Assembly (NCBI RefSeq): GCF_034190915.1
Contig: NW_026947499.1
Coordinates: forward strand, 2,169,950-2,233,949
Direction: 5' to 3'
Length of the DNA: 64,000 bases
From: Cavia porcellus
Lineage: Eukaryota > Chordata > Mammalia > Rodentia > Caviidae
Below the pieces are notes generated by a model, which saw only the letters and a list, made by a program, of their open reading frames with translations, did no database searches and had not been told where the DNA came from. This document shows, one piece after another, positions 29,701 to 42,389 of the stretch. The position numbers and the translations under genes were made by a program. Each line of letters starts with the position of its first letter. The stretch's first letter is position 1.

Positions 29701-32580
29701 AGGCCGCTCCCTGCTCCTGCACCACCGCTGCCAACACCATGTTGGGGTCCCTGCTGCAAAGGCACGGTTGGAGCCCTGGCTTTGGAGGAGGCCAAAGGGC
29801 ACAGGTGCCGTCTCCTGTGGCATCCTAACTCCACCACAAGGGCGCCACCTTTGACCACCTCCAGTTCCCAAAAACAACCCCACAGGTGCTGCACCCAGCA
29901 CGTGAGTCTGGGGGACACAGACATACAGATCGTAACACCCGGCGAGCCCTTTTCTAGACTCAGCCTTCTCCGGAAGTGTGAGGTGACAGAGTCCTGCTTT
30001 AGGTCACAGGTTTTTGGTAGTTTGTTACGGTCAGCGACAGGAGAGGAGCTGGGGACTCGATGAGCGTGGTCAGACTCACAGCCGCACTCGGGGCCGGGTG
30101 GTGTTTAGGAGGAAGCCAGTTCACAGCTCCAGGGAGGCGGGTCTTCCTTTCTGGCCCGGGGAACCAGGGTTTCTTGATTTTTTCAACTCCTCTGCTGACA
30201 GCGTGGTGACGCCACCCCAACCCCAGGGCAGAGGATGGCCACAAAATCCAGGGCGACACCAAGTCTCAGTAAGCAGGGTAAATAACGTTAGAATGCTGTG
30301 CTTGAAAGTCAGCATTAATGCAGAAAACCCACGCGGGAGAGGACGTCGCAGTGCCACACAGACGCAGACCTGGCCCTGCCCCTGCCCTTCCGGGCTCCGC
30401 AAGGCCCTGGGCCTCAGGTTCCAGGCATTGGTGTGTGTCACAAGGTCCCAGCCGTGGTTCACGGCCACAGCCTCAGAAGCCGGGTTTACAGAGCTGCTTC
30501 CCCGGGAGCCCTCTGCCTTCCAAGCTGACAGAGGGGCGCACTTTGGGGCGACTGGGGGCTGCGTGTGAATTGACCCCCATGTCACACCCCCAGCTCTACT
30601 CTACTCTGTGGGGCTCTGATATTTCTTTGATTTAAACTGAGCTGAGTTCAGCAGTTTCCTGACGTGCTGGGTGCTAAGTCCACACCCTGGTTCTAGAAGC
30701 CCTGGGATGCCACGGGAACAGAAGAGTCACCCGGGGATCGGCCAGAGGTGCTCGTTCATCCATGCAGCCGGGCTCCTGGGTGGCTCTGCTATAGACTTGG
30801 GGTTGGAGGTGCGGCAGGAAACGGAGCAGAACCCAGAGTCTGCATTTCAGTGGAGACAGACGGACAATGCAGAGGATGGAGGAGACCACGGAGAGCCCCT
30901 AGACTGCTGTGTCCAGGGACTTTTATCTGAGAGGTGAGGCCTTTAGTCTGGCTTCCAGGGCACAGGCACCACCCTGGACGCCCAGTGTCAGTTGGCCCAG
31001 AGTGCCCGGCGCGCATGGCCTGTGACAGCCACTCCGGAGACCAAATTGCCTCCCGCTGCAGAGCCCGGCATGGGGAAGACAGAGGCTCCAGAGGGCGTCT
31101 CAGGCTCCAGGCGCCTCCTCCACGAATCCCTGTGTGGCCCAGACAGCCTCAGGACAGCAATTGGTCCCAGTCCTGCATGGCAAAGCCGTTCTCATCAGCA
31201 CGGGCAGCTCTTACTCAAGTCCATTCGAAGGACAGAGGCCTGTGTGTCTCGGCCGGCCCACAGTGGAAGGAAACCTGAGTCCGTGTTATCCTACATGGAT
31301 CCTTCAGCACTGCAGGGATGTGTGCATGGTCGGGTGGCTGAGAGCCACAGAAACCCACCTGATGGCGTCGGCACCAAGGAAACAGATGGCTTCATCAGGA
31401 GCGTCCACGTCCACACGTGGGTTTCAGGTGTGGGTGGATCCAGACCTGCACCTTGCATTTGGAGGCCTCCGTCTCTTCCCGTCCTGTGGGCACGCTTTTA
31501 TCTGTTCACAGGTGCCCTCGGCGGGAGGAGGGCAGAGGAGGTGGGGACAGAGACACAGGTCCGGGTCTCGATGCCAGCCGTTTCTCCGGTCCTGTTCCTC
31601 ATCCCTCTGCATGTGCACTTCCTGCTAGGGGAAGGCCCTTTCTTTTTTAATTAAATTCTACAGTTTCCTGTTTAAAAACGTATAACAGGCAGGAGCTGTG
31701 AAGAAGTAGTTTCCCAGCACCCCGGAAGCCTGCTGCAGCCACATCCCTGCCCCTGCCCCCCAGACCCCATAATCTTGTTTCTCCTTTACTTTCCTGCTTC
31801 ACGACCCTCGTCTCGTGGTGTTTCTCGTGTGCATCTAAATTTTGCAGGGGTGGAAACACCTGGAACACCTCCTTTTCCGGCTCACCCGAGCAGCTAGGCA
31901 CTGACGCTCCTGGACCTGCACCCCCAGCTGTTCTGGCAGCAAACGGAGCTGCACAAAGCTGTCTTGACTGCCCTCCCCATCCTGCCGCGGGCCCTGCCCT
32001 GCCCCAGGTGCGTGCCTGTCCAGCTCCCGGGGCTGCATGCACAGGGCGGCCCTGCTGAGAGGCCCCCGAGGACAGCCCTGCCCAGCCCTCAGCTCACACA
32101 GGCTCCTGGCTGGCCTGGGAAAGGTACAGGTGGGCTCCTGAGCAGCTGCATCTCTGCAGCTGGGCTAGGACCACGGAGACTCTGGAGCGCAACTCAGGAG
32201 GGTGGCACTGGGCCTCCAGAGTCCCCTCCTTAGGATGCTGCCCTCACCGCTGCTGAAGCAGACCCCTGCGGTGACCCTTGTCCTTGTCCCTCGGGGTCAG
32301 TGAGGAGGAGAGGAGGTGGCAGGCTGACCAAGCCGTGGCTTGCTGTAAAAGCACCACATGTGTACTTGTGCTCCGCCCACGGGGAATCTGCCACGGATCC
32401 CACAGGCCTGGGTCCCCTACCTGCGGCCACATGGCCTGCTGTGCACTCTGCCCTTTCTCCTGGCCCTCAGGAGCCCTCACCTCGGCTCCCCACCGCCGGC
32501 CAGGGTGGACGCAGGAGCTCCTTCTCCACCCGCCATGGGCAGATTCTGCCCTTGAAACTTGGGGGAGTTCCCCTGATTGT
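26800..32580. other. Single-copy intergenic sequence
   Basis: Almost 6 kb without an evident SINE. Holds a (CA)8 run at 29472-29488 and an AT-richer block at 27380-27600. Open frames resemble no family. I see no gene. Confidence 0.5.
27380..27600. promoter_or_regulatory. Candidate conserved non-coding block
   Basis: AT-richer than its surroundings, non-repetitive, with TGCAAATC (octamer-like) and several TTAAA/TTATTAAA stretches. Only composition and motif density suggest a function. Confidence 0.25.
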
Positions 32581-32589
32581 CCCTCGAGG

Positions 32590-32656
32590 CGTGTGACATG
32601 GTGTCCTGGGCAAGCTTGGCCCGCGAGACTCTGTCTCAAACAAACAAAACAAAACA
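32590..32656 (+). repeat. B1-like 3' end remnant
   Basis: CCTGGGCAAGCTTGG..GAGACTCTGTCTCAA followed by (CAAA)n. A truncated sense copy. Confidence 0.55.
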
Positions 32657-32759
32657 GATGAGCTATCTTCCTCTTTCCTGCACCTTCTCCGCAGAACCAA
32701 CCTTCTCCTGTTTCCCTTCTTTTGCCTTTTTAGGAGATTTTTCCATCCAGGCACGACCA

Positions 32760-33400
32760 TGCAGACGGTTTATATTGTTCTATTTTTGCTGATGTTTTTG
32801 TTAATTTAAACCTGACGGGAGCAGCCCCTTTGTCCTTCCCAGAACTGTGTGCCCTCTCCCGAGTTACTTAGTTGCACCTCTCCGCCTGTGCGGCTGCTGC
32901 TGCGTGCTGAATAACGCTTCCTTCAGTGTCCCTACCTCAGGAAGCTCAGGCCGGAGCTGCTGCACAGAGCCGCCCTCTTTTATGCACGCTTTAAACATTT
33001 AAATTACAATAAGATACTCAGTCCAAGGATTGTCACACACAAAGTCCTCCTAGCGTCCACGCAGAGCACCTTTGCAGAAGTGCTTTGCAACACAAAGCCT
33101 TTCCAACCACTACATTGTGCCAAATTCAGAAAGCAGCTAAACTAAGCCTCACAGTCTCCCTCCCACCCGGCCCAGAATGCAGATTTACCTAATTAAACAC
33201 AGGAACTCCATCGCTGCCTGCACGGCTGGGCCGGGCTCCTTCAAAGCGCGATCCTGCGGCCTCAGAATGCAGAGGCGCGCTCTGCCCGCTCACTGATTTG
33301 TGCGTCCCGCCTGCGCTGCTGCAAGATGCACTTCGATGTCTGTCTGCTTTGTTTCTTTTCATTATTGCTTTTCTGCTCCTTTTAATGGTCGCAGTTTGCT
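32760..33400. promoter_or_regulatory. Candidate conserved non-coding element
   Basis: About 640 bases of repeat-free, AT-rich sequence in GC-rich surroundings, with homeodomain-type cores (TTAATTTAAA near 32810, CCTAATTAAAC near 33190), TTTAAACATTTAAATTA near 32990 and no open frame. Enhancer function is inference from composition. Confidence 0.35.
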
Positions 33401-34019
33401 AAAAGCCTCTGAAAGCCCACGCTTGCCGTGCTCCATTGTTGGGGTCCCTGAAAAGGTTTGCATGTGATTGGAGTCAAACGTGGTCCGGTCTCCGGTTTCT
33501 CCAACTCCTGTGCCTGAAGTCCCACTGCGAAGGGCTGGCTGCTCCTGGGAATTTTCCACACCAGCTCCACCTCCGTGAAGCAGTTTGAGGCCCACTGATT
33601 CCACGCTGTGGCTATGGATGTACAGCAGATCTGAACCCCGACAGCTAGAACTTGTCTGTGGAAAGGAAATGATGCACACAACAACAGTACACAGCGCCGA
33701 GTCCCCCTCCTGTGGGCCAGCGTCCACGCAGTCTGGGCAGGCCTCCCGATGCAGCCCTCGTCGGGTGGCCACAGCCACCAGGAAGGTGACCGCCACCAGG
33801 CTCACCCAGGAAGCACTTCGTGGGGCCCAGTGCTTGTGTGAGGGTACACGGTTCTTGGGGCCACACACAGTTTGAAAGGAGGTGCAGGAAGTGGCCTCAT
33901 CTTGTGAGTGTCCTGCCTGCCCCCAGGTTACACACTTAACTGATTCTATGTAGATTTTACCCCAAAAAGAAGTGGGGGCTCTGTCACGTACAGAGAGGTA
34001 ACGACAGGAATGGCCCCAG

Positions 34020-34240
34020 GTGTCTGTCCGTGTGCTCCTGTGTCTGGGTGTGCTTACACTCCAGCTCATGTGTGTGATCAGAACACGTCCATGTGTCTGC
34101 ACCCGTGTGTTATGTGCGTGTCGCTGCGTGCATCTCTGGGCTCCTGAATGTGTCTGTGTTTCTGCTCCTGTACCTGCGTGTGTATCATGTGTGTGTGTCT
34201 GTGCCCATGTGTGTGCACCAACTGCCAGCGGCCGGGGTTG
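34020..34240. repeat. Degenerate GT-rich simple repeat
   Basis: TGTGTCTG/TGTGTGTGTC-type units with many substitutions. A 322-codon minus-strand open frame across it (34330-33362) is rich in His and Thr only because of this repeat. Confidence 0.8.
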
Positions 34241-34774
34241 CAGGCTCTGTCCATCCCCACGAGTGCAGCTCCTGTGCCCTTGAAGAAAGCTCACCCCCAT
34301 CTTCACATTCTCTTTGTCACCTCGAACCAAGCTGCTCCACTAAAGGAGGGAGTGGTCTCCTGTGCAGGACCCCAAGCTGTGTGTGTGTGTCCCCCACCCT
34401 AGGGAGCAGCCTGCCCCCCAGGATCCTTTACAATGAGGGATCCTCTACTTCCTTTTCTGCTGGGATAAAAAGGCCCAGTTCCCAAGAGTGCCCCCTGCTT
34501 CCCTTTAGTCACTGAGGCAAAGGCCACCTCTTTCCTGCAGGGAGGCAAAGTGTCCTGGCTGAGTGTGGGCTGAGTGAGAAGGGGACAGGAGTGGGGTGCT
34601 GTGCGCACTCGGTCTGCTGCTGAGCTGTCCCCACCATCCCCGGAGTCACCAGAAGCCAGCCTGACCCAGCCACAGCTTGGGCCCCTCCCGCGAGGCTCGG
34701 TGACATCTGTCCTTCTGTCTGTGAGGCCGGTGGGGAGACGGCCTGGGGGAGGATTTCTTCCTTTTTCTCTTCTT

Positions 34775-34925
34775 TTGTTTTGTGAGACAGGGTCTTGCTG
34801 TCTAGTTCAGCCAGCTAAACTCACTAACGGCACCCTGTAGCCCCCTCTGGCTTTGGACCTGCAGCCACCCTCCTGCCTCAGCCTCCCGAGTGCTGGGATT
34901 CCAGGTGTGCACCACCGCGCCTGGC
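34775..34925 (-). repeat. B1-like SINE, antisense
   Basis: TGTGAGACAGGGTCTTGCTG and CCTCCCGAGTGCTGGGATTC ending GCACCACCGCGCCTGG. Confidence 0.85.
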
Positions 34926-35330
34926 TAGCTTTTTCTTGTTAATTCATATTTTAATTTTTATTGCTCCACGTCTGCAGTGCGTGGTGACTGTGTCCCTCTT
35001 GGGGGGCTGCTGCGTGGACAGGACTCGTCTTTGTTCTTTCTGGGTCCCCTCCCCTCCCTGCCCCATCTTGACCCCTTCCCGTTTGCGAGCCATCCGTCTC
35101 CCTGTTCTTTACCCTCTGCCTTTCACTCTACCTTTTATTTATGTTTTGGGCTTCTCACAGGGGAGAAACCACACGACACTGCAGCGTGTGCGTCTGACTG
35201 TCTCACTTTGCCTGTCAGTCTCGGGGTGCTCCCTACAGATGACCCCAGTTTTTCTTCTTTATGGCACAGTAGTACTCCCTTGAATGCCTGCTTTGTGGGA
35301 CACACTCGTTATACTTGGCATACACTGTTT
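34926..35330 (-). mobile_element. L1 3'-end fragment, antisense
   Basis: Antisense landmarks of the L1 ORF2 end and 3' UTR: GAGAAACCACACGACACTGC (35163-35182), then a worn TTCTTTATGGCACAGTAGTACTCC (35251-35278) that corresponds to the reverse of the usual 'tggagtattattcagccata'. Frame is destroyed. Confidence 0.7.
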
Positions 35331-36860
35331 ATGTGCCTCTTTATGAAGTCTGGTCTCCCTGGAAAAATGTCAGGTCCACAGCTCCAGGTGGCCGTCCCTG
35401 GCCTCCCTGTGGCTCCAGAAACTGGCCTAGGCCACAGCTGGGCGTCCCCCAAACACTCCCAGCTGCTGCTGCTCCCCCAGAAGCAGGCATCTAGCTCCGG
35501 ATCTTAGCAAATCCACACACCTTCACGATTGCATTGATGGCAGAACACATCGGCAACAGAGTCTGTGGAAGAGGGGCCGTTTCCGAGCCGGAGGACCCGG
35601 CCCGCTCTGCCTCGGAGCTGCCCACTGTTCCCACCACTGCAGGCGAACCTGTGACCTGAGGTGACCACTCCTGGCCCACATGGCGCTCACTGGAACTCAG
35701 GCCAGGTGGGAATAAGTCGCAGGTCTGAATGTGTAAGGAAAACTCCAGTCCTGCTCTCAGTCCAGGAGCTTCCCTCAGCTCTGGAGGTGGACGCTGGCTC
35801 CACGCAGTAACCCAGAGAGGTTCAGTCCCTGGTGTTTTGTTTGAGAGCTCAGAAGATACAGAGGTCTTGATGGTCACTTCCATCCTGATGGTCACTTCCT
35901 GCCTGCCTGGGGACGGGGTAACAGAGCAAGGGGCTGCTGGGCAGGCAGGAAGGACCTCGCCTGAGCGCCTGGGTCCAGCCGTACCTGAATCCCGGTTGCT
36001 TGCTCTTCTGCTTCCACATTTTTTCCTCTTACACCAACTTCAGTTAGATTTCCCGCCTCTCGGAACCCCTGACTGATACAAGTTCATGTGATGCTCTCCA
36101 TTTTCCCCCCTTTTTTGCCCTATTTACTCTCAAACCCTACCTGCCCCCCCCAATTTTCTTGCTTTCCACCAGTCACATCACAGTCCCCCTCTCCACTGCT
36201 TTGCTGGTCACACAGAAGAACGGCTTCATCTCGGCAGCCCGTTGTGTACTTTATGACGTCGCCCCTCCCGGCCCCCTTGCTCCCTAGTTTCACAGTTTTG
36301 GGGTGTCCCACGCCTATATTTTCCTCATGTGCATCCCGTTACCCACCCTCACCCGCCCCCAGCCCTGTCCTTTCCCTAGTGACGTCGCCTTCTGCCACGG
36401 TGGGCACCACTGTCACAGCCTGTCGGGTGCCATGATGAACAGATGCCCTGGCGCCCCACGGGACGGAGATGAGGACGTTTGCAGCTGATCCTGGGTGTCA
36501 CGATTCCCAGTCCCGGAGAGCTCTGGGCCTTTCCACACAACAAGCGAGATTTCATTTCTTTTTTAATTTTAAAACAAAATTTAAAACAAACATGATGATG
36601 ACGCAGTACTTCCAGACAGAAGAGTGCGATGCGGGAGGGTTAATGCAGCCCTGAGGGCATGTAGCTGCTCGGATTACTAGATCCAGCCCTGAAAACCGAC
36701 CACCCAATGAGAGCACAGACGCACAGGCGCTCACAGAGGTTAGTGGGATAATTTCCTAACGTGTAATTTGCATATATGACCCCTCCCTCCTGCTCTGGCC
36801 TTCTGAAAGTTAATTTTGCTCATCCAGAGGGGTGGAGACGCGAGGGCGCCCGGAGGTCCA
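35331..36860. other. Intergenic sequence, no gene seen
   Basis: Mostly single-copy. A pyrimidine-rich block at 36088-36420 could be the 3' UTR of an old antisense L1 but I cannot confirm it. Confidence 0.4.
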
Positions 36861-36861
36861 G

Positions 36862-37018
36862 CCTGAGTTTTATTTTATTTTATTTATTATTTCTTTCTTT
36901 CTTTTTTTTTGTCTTTTTCCTTTTTATCAGTATCGGGGATCGAACTCACGACTGCCTGCTTACAAGGCAGGCGCTTATGCCGCTGAGCTAAATCCCCAGC
37001 CCCCCTGAGTTTTATTTT
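36862..37018 (-). mobile_element. Recent ID-like SINE insertion with target-site duplication, antisense
   Basis: The ID body (36922-37003) preceded by a long T-rich tail is flanked by identical 15-base copies of CCTGAGTTTTATTTT at 36862-36876 and 37004-37018. The body has GGGGATCGAACTCACGACTG and GCTGAGCTAAATCCCCAGCC; both Pol III boxes look intact. Confidence 0.92.
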
Positions 37019-37019
37019 T

Positions 37020-39185
37020 GCTAACCTTTCAAGATTTAATGTTTACACTCAAGTCTGGCTTCCCAGGGGAGACCCTGCTCTCTCTGACTTAGTTTGACGC
37101 TGAATTGTAAGCCAGCTCGAGTGAGCACCCTTGTTTTATTTGTGGGTTTGTGCAGTGAACATCCCACTGGCAACCCGGGAAAGATGCCTCGGTTTCTCGG
37201 CTCTGCTCCCCTGTCATGGTGGAGACCCCGCGTCTCGACCCCTCTGCCTCTCCTGAGGCCCCAGGCCCCGGCCCCCCACGTGGATGAGTCCCCGAGAAAG
37301 CCACAGCTCACCTGACAAGGACGCTGGGACCACGCTCATTTCTGTGACCACCAGTCACGGGGACCACAGTGTCAGGAAAGTTGGGACACTCAGAGGTTTT
37401 TTCAAATGCAACCTGGGACGCCCCCAGGGAAAGAAAAACCAGAGAACAACCCAGCCCAGACCTCGGAGTGGGTCCCCCGGCAACACGTGGCCTCAGCACA
37501 CCCCAGTAACCACAGCTGCTCCCCCGGGAAGACCCCCATCTGCCGGTGCCCACAATGCATCTCCAGCCCATGCCGCCACCTGTCCCTGGTGCCAGCACAG
37601 CGTCCCCACCCCTGCCCTGCAAAGGTGTCCGACTCGGAGGTGTTGAGCCCATTCCTATCAAGGAGCCTGCAAAGTGGCTTCAATGAATCCCGGTGTCTTT
37701 GAGCCCACAGGAGAAGCTCAGGGCTTCCAGAGGCTGCTGGAGTCTGAAGCCCCACGTGGTTCAATGCTCCGAGTCATGCCCTGACGTCTGTGGGTCCCCA
37801 GCAAGAGCTGGAACGGAGGTCACCACCCCTGCGTGTCCGGGTTATTGTCACAATCTGGGCTGTGAGATGAAGCTCGGTCCCTCCCGATCCGCCGCACTCA
37901 TCCCAACTGGAAGCCAGGTCCAGAGGAAGAGCCAGACTCTCTGGGTGCAGGACGCTGGATCCAGGGTCCAGGAGGAGGGGATCCAGGGGTCCAGCCTGGG
38001 AGGACGCGTCCTGCTGGCCTCCGCATGACCCTGAGCAGCTGCTGTGCAAACAAATCTTTGCACCAGGCCACTCAGCCCCCAGCACTTTCCCCCTGCACCT
38101 CGGGAGGCTGCGAGCCCAGGCCCATGTGCAGGCAGGCTGCTTCTCCGTGCTCCTCCCTGGTCTTCGCCTGGCCTGGCCCCTGCCTGCTGTCTCTGTGTGC
38201 AGATCTTCTCACGGGGACTCATGAACCGAGGGCCACCCTCTGGCCTTGGGTCACACTCAGATTCGGGGATCACCTGGGCATTTTGGTGGCACAGTGCGGC
38301 CCACAGAGCCTCCTACCTGTGGGGGCCAGGAAGTAAATAGGTGCAGGCCTGAGAGCCGGCCCAGAGCGGACCCTGTGAGGACCGGACTGTGTGAGGAGGC
38401 ACAGCGTGTGGCATCCACTCGCCACCGAAGCCAGAGGTCCGCGTCCTGCTGTCAGCACCGCTTTGCACAGCCGGGCCACTCCGTGGGCCTCACCAGGCCG
38501 GTTGTGCCTGCCCATGGCACGGAGCAACTGTGAGCTCTGCCCGGTCCACGGCCAGTGGGGGCGTGGCCATGGCACCTGGCCAGTGGTACCGGGCCCTTCG
38601 CACAGGACGACGCCCAGTCTGCTGCTGTATTAATCACTTTCAGAACTCACGCAAGAAAGGAAAAAATCCCTGCCAGGGATGTTGACAGAGAAAGCAGGTG
38701 TCCGGAGGTTTCCAAGAGGGAGGAGTTCCTGCAGGAGAGAAATGCAGTCAGCTGTCACTTCTGGGGGGAAAACCCTCCACGACTGAGCGAAAGATTTGAC
38801 ATTTACTGTGCGGGCCGAAGGCTCCCCGAGCGGACTGGTTTTCCTGCCTTTCTCAGCAGAGTTTGATCATTGGTGAATAAGGAGACATGGGCAAAGCATC
38901 GATTTCCAGCTCAGGCTCTGGGCGAGACAGGGAGTGGACCCACCCACTCCACGTGTCAGCCGCGTGGGCAGAGCTCGGCCTCCCTGCCCCTCAGCAGTCA
39001 GGGCCACGGCCTCCGGCAGCTGCTCCTCGGGCAGGGATGAACCGTGAGGACTTCAAAGGACTCAGACCTGCCAGCTGCCCCAGGTGAAAGATCCAGCCAA
39101 AGCACGGGCAGCGGAGAAAAAAGATGCTTCCCTGAAGCTGTGCAAATGCCCACGGGTACCTGGAGAAACGCTCCTTACCTCCGGC
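37020..39185. other. Single-copy intergenic sequence
   Basis: GC-rich, no SINE and no recognisable exon over about 2.1 kb. Confidence 0.5.
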
Positions 39186-39700
39186 CATTACAGAACAGCA
39201 GATCACAGCAGCACCGAGAACCCACCAACATCACAAAATCAAATATTAACAAATGCTGGCGAGGCCGCAGGGAGCAGGGGGCCTCTGCACTGCTGGTGGG
39301 TGTGTGGACACGTGCAAGCACCGTGGAAATCTGTGTGGGCGCCTCAGAAAGCTGAACCTGGAATTTCCATCTGAGGGGGCTCTTCCTTTCTTAGATATCT
39401 TCCTAAAGAGTTAAAGATGTCTCGTGACAGTGACCCAGGCACACCCACATTTACAGCAGCAAAATTCATAACAGCTAACCCTTGGACACAGCCTGCATGC
39501 CCACCCACGCATGAATGGATGAAGAATATGTGGCATTAGACAGTGGGGTACTACTCTGCCGTGAAGAAGGACAAATGAGTTGTTTGCAGGGAAATGGATG
39601 CGCCTGGAGACCATATCGTTAAGGAAAGTAAACGTGGCATGGAAGCTCAGATGCTGTATGGCTTCTCACAAAGGAGAAGCCCCGGCATAAAAAAGAGCAC
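39186..39700 (+). mobile_element. L1 ORF2 3' end / 3' UTR fragment, sense
   Basis: In order: ATTAACAAATGCTGGCGAGG (39243-39262), ACTGCTGGTGGGTGTGTGGA (39289-39308), TTTACAGCAGCAAAATTCAT (39450-39469), CACGCATGAATGGATGAAGA (39507-39526) and GGTACTACTCTGCCGTGAAG, all familiar landmarks of the L1 ORF2 end. Stops and shifts break the frame. Confidence 0.85.
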
Positions 39701-40239
39701 ACAGAAGATTGCGGGAGGTGGGGGTGGATCTTCCTTACATGCGAAGGAGAGTGAGAGGAGGAGGAGGCGATGGAGGAGACGGCAGGGGATGAAGCCGAGT
39801 TGTGCACAGATCACTGCGCACGCGCACGCGGAGCCTGAGCCACACGTGCTGCACGCTGGACCCATAAAACTGAGTGACAGTCACTCGGAGGTCTGCCTCC
39901 TGGGAAAACCCTCCTGGTCCACAACCGAGCTAAGCGGGTGAAGGCTCCGGCCCTCGATCTGCTGAAGGACACGCGGACTCGATGATCTGAACCTGCTCAG
40001 CTCTGATTTGTTAGATTCCTGCAAGTCAGTGATTTGGTCAGTCAGTGACTCAGCCACCGCGAGGCCAGTTATAGAACCCTGTCCGGCCTCTCGCATGGAG
40101 AAACCGTGTGCCGTCTGGCTACACGGCTGAGTTTGCCTGCTGCGGGTATGTCAGAGTCACACAATCTGTGTCCCCTCCGCTACTGCTGTCTCCGTCACTC
40201 ACCGCGATGTTGGCACGCTCATCCTTGTAGCCTCTGTCA

Positions 40240-40345
40240 GAATCTGCTCCTTTTCACAGCTGCATAGTGTTCCATGGGCACGTTTAGTTGATTTATCATT
40301 TCTCCACCCATGGACAAACACCAGCTACCTCCAGTGATCAGATAT
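40240..40345 (-). mobile_element. L1 3'-end fragment, antisense
   Basis: CACAGCTGCATAGTGTTCCA then GTTTAGTTGATTTATCATTT match the reverse of the L1 3' region. Short and eroded. Confidence 0.6.
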
Positions 40346-41799
40346 GGAAAGGAGGATAGGAACCGCCACAGTTCTCCCCAATCCGCTTCCTTGATCTGGT
40401 GAAATGCTCAGGTCACTGGGGCTGGGATCAGGCGTTTGCACTGTGGTTGGCAGAATTGCACACTCTGTGTGCAGAGACTGAGGAAGCGTCACTGTCCAGC
40501 GGACACGCAGTGGACCACATAGTTCATGCCCTCAGCCTGAGTAAGAAACACCCAGCTGACCCAGGTCAGCAGTTCTGGCGGGGCTGACAGGACTCATGGG
40601 ACAGGACCCTGCCCTGGGTGTGAGTGGCACTGACCCAAAGGCCCCAAGGATGGGAAGGCAGAGGCAGGCACACCGGGGGCAGTGCTCCCGGGTGGCCCCA
40701 GTCCTCCCCATCGCCGCTGGGACCCTGACTCCAGGCTTACCCCACCTTCCTCGGCCTCCATCGGGACGGGGCAACGAGCCATGGCTAGGTCTGCAGCTCA
40801 GCAGGTCCCAGGGCCGGCTGCTCCAGGGCCTTTGGTGATGTCTGGCCCTGACCCTGTGGACATCGCTGGGCACCCCTCGGGCCTGCAGGTGTCCTCACAT
40901 CATGACAGGCGGTAAATCTGCTGCCTGCAGGGAGGCTCTGCCTGTGCCTCCCGGCCCTGGTCAGTCACGCTGCTATGACCATCACACAGATGCTCCGGTG
41001 TGAATGGGAGACAGTGTCTGGTCAGGGTGAGGTCTGAGTTGAGCCTGGGCCTCCTCTGTGCAACTGCGGGGCTGGGGGTGCTCAGCGCTCCCCGACCTGT
41101 GCAAGCAACCGGCGGAAGGAGATGGTCAGCCGTGGGCTCTGCCGTGGCCCTGCCCTCCCGGTGCGGAGGGGCCTCTCGCTCTTTTTTTCTGGATTCTCAG
41201 GCAGACGCATCTCTGGCCCTCTCTGACCCAGAGCAGCTCTCAGGCCAGTGCGACTTCTCCTGAAAAGATGCTGGTTGTTGCCATGGCGACCAGGCAATGT
41301 CCAGCAGGCCCAGGGTCTCTGGGCTGCCCCAGCCCCTCCCTTCTCACCTGGCTGTGCGTGCAGTGGCCTTGGCCTGGAGGCCTCACTGTTGCCACGGACA
41401 CAGCAGCGGCACCAGCGCTGCCCCAGACCCTCGATGACAGCCTCCCGGCTTCACAGAGTCCAGAGGTGGCCGTGCAGGGTCAAGCGGTCCTGGTTCCTGC
41501 ATGTGACAGTGCTGCCCACAGTGGGGCAGAGGCCGAGGTGTGGCTCCTGGCTCCCAGGGTCCAGACACTAGCTCCTCAGCCTGGCCAAGGTCACGGCTCA
41601 CGGGCACGTGTTTATTTCCCATTGGAGAGTCTGGTCATCGCTGTCATCCCCAGGTCACCTGAGACGTCACCCAGACGCACCTCAGGCTGGAGCTCCTGCA
41701 GCTTTGGAGGAGCTGCAAGGCGTGGAAAATTCCTTCAGCAAAGTGACACAGTAGCTCGTGGCCCCAGGACGCTCCAGGGCGATTGGGTGGTTTTTCTTT
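40346..41799. other. Intergenic sequence, no gene seen
   Basis: GC-rich single-copy sequence. A 278-codon plus-strand frame (41058-41894) has no family resemblance and runs into a SINE. Confidence 0.45.
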
Positions 41800-41925
41800 T
41801 TTCTTTTTTTGTATCGGGAATCAATCTCCTGCCCTTGCCACTGATCTGTCCCCCGCCCAGCTGTCTGTTTTTGAGACAGGATCTTGCGGGGTAGTTCAGG
41901 CTGGTCTCGGATTTGAGGCAATCTG
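41800..41925 (-). repeat. Truncated antisense ID-like and B1-like fragments
   Basis: GTATCGGGAATCAATCTCCT (ID remnant) followed by TTTTTGAGACAGGATCTTGC and CAGGCTGGTCTCGG (B1 remnant). Confidence 0.65.
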
Positions 41926-42299
41926 TTGGGGTCTGTGCCTGGACCCCCAGCCCCCAAAATGGGTGCATGGTGAAGGCTCAAAGGAAGGGGACACGTGACA
42001 TGGTCTCCAGGGCTGCAGGAGGATTGAGATCCTCGGCAGAGCTCCTAACTCTGCTGGTCGGCGGCCCACTGATGCTGGGCAGCCCTAATCAGAACCAGCA
42101 AGGAGCTGAGTGGACAGTGGAGGAAACCTGAGCAGGACTATGGGCGGGGCTCAAGGACCCCTCAGACCACAGATGATGCTAATTAAGGAAAACCATCCAG
42201 AAAGTCTCCAGTGACCTCAGCAGTGGCCTGTCTTGCCCCCTGAGGTGTCTCCTCCTTCTCTGTTCAATCAGGCCCAGGCCACGCCACAGCCCTGCACGT

Positions 42300-42388
42300 G
42301 TGTTCAGCCTCAGTGGTCTCCAACAGCAGCCCTCCTGCCTCAGCCTCCTGAATGCTGGGATTACAGGAGCGCACACCATGCCTGGCTT
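42300..42388 (-). repeat. B1-like SINE, antisense, truncated
   Basis: CTGCCTCAGCCTCCTGAATG, CTGGGATTACAGGAGCGCAC, ending ATGCCTGGCTT. Confidence 0.75.
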
Positions 42389-42389
42389 A

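Noticed and set aside
33362..34330. 322-codon minus-strand frame rich in His and Thr
   Set aside because: Low complexity from a degenerate GT-rich repeat; no domain recognised.
41058..41894. 278-codon plus-strand frame
   Set aside because: No homology recognised and its 3' part runs into ID/B1 fragments.
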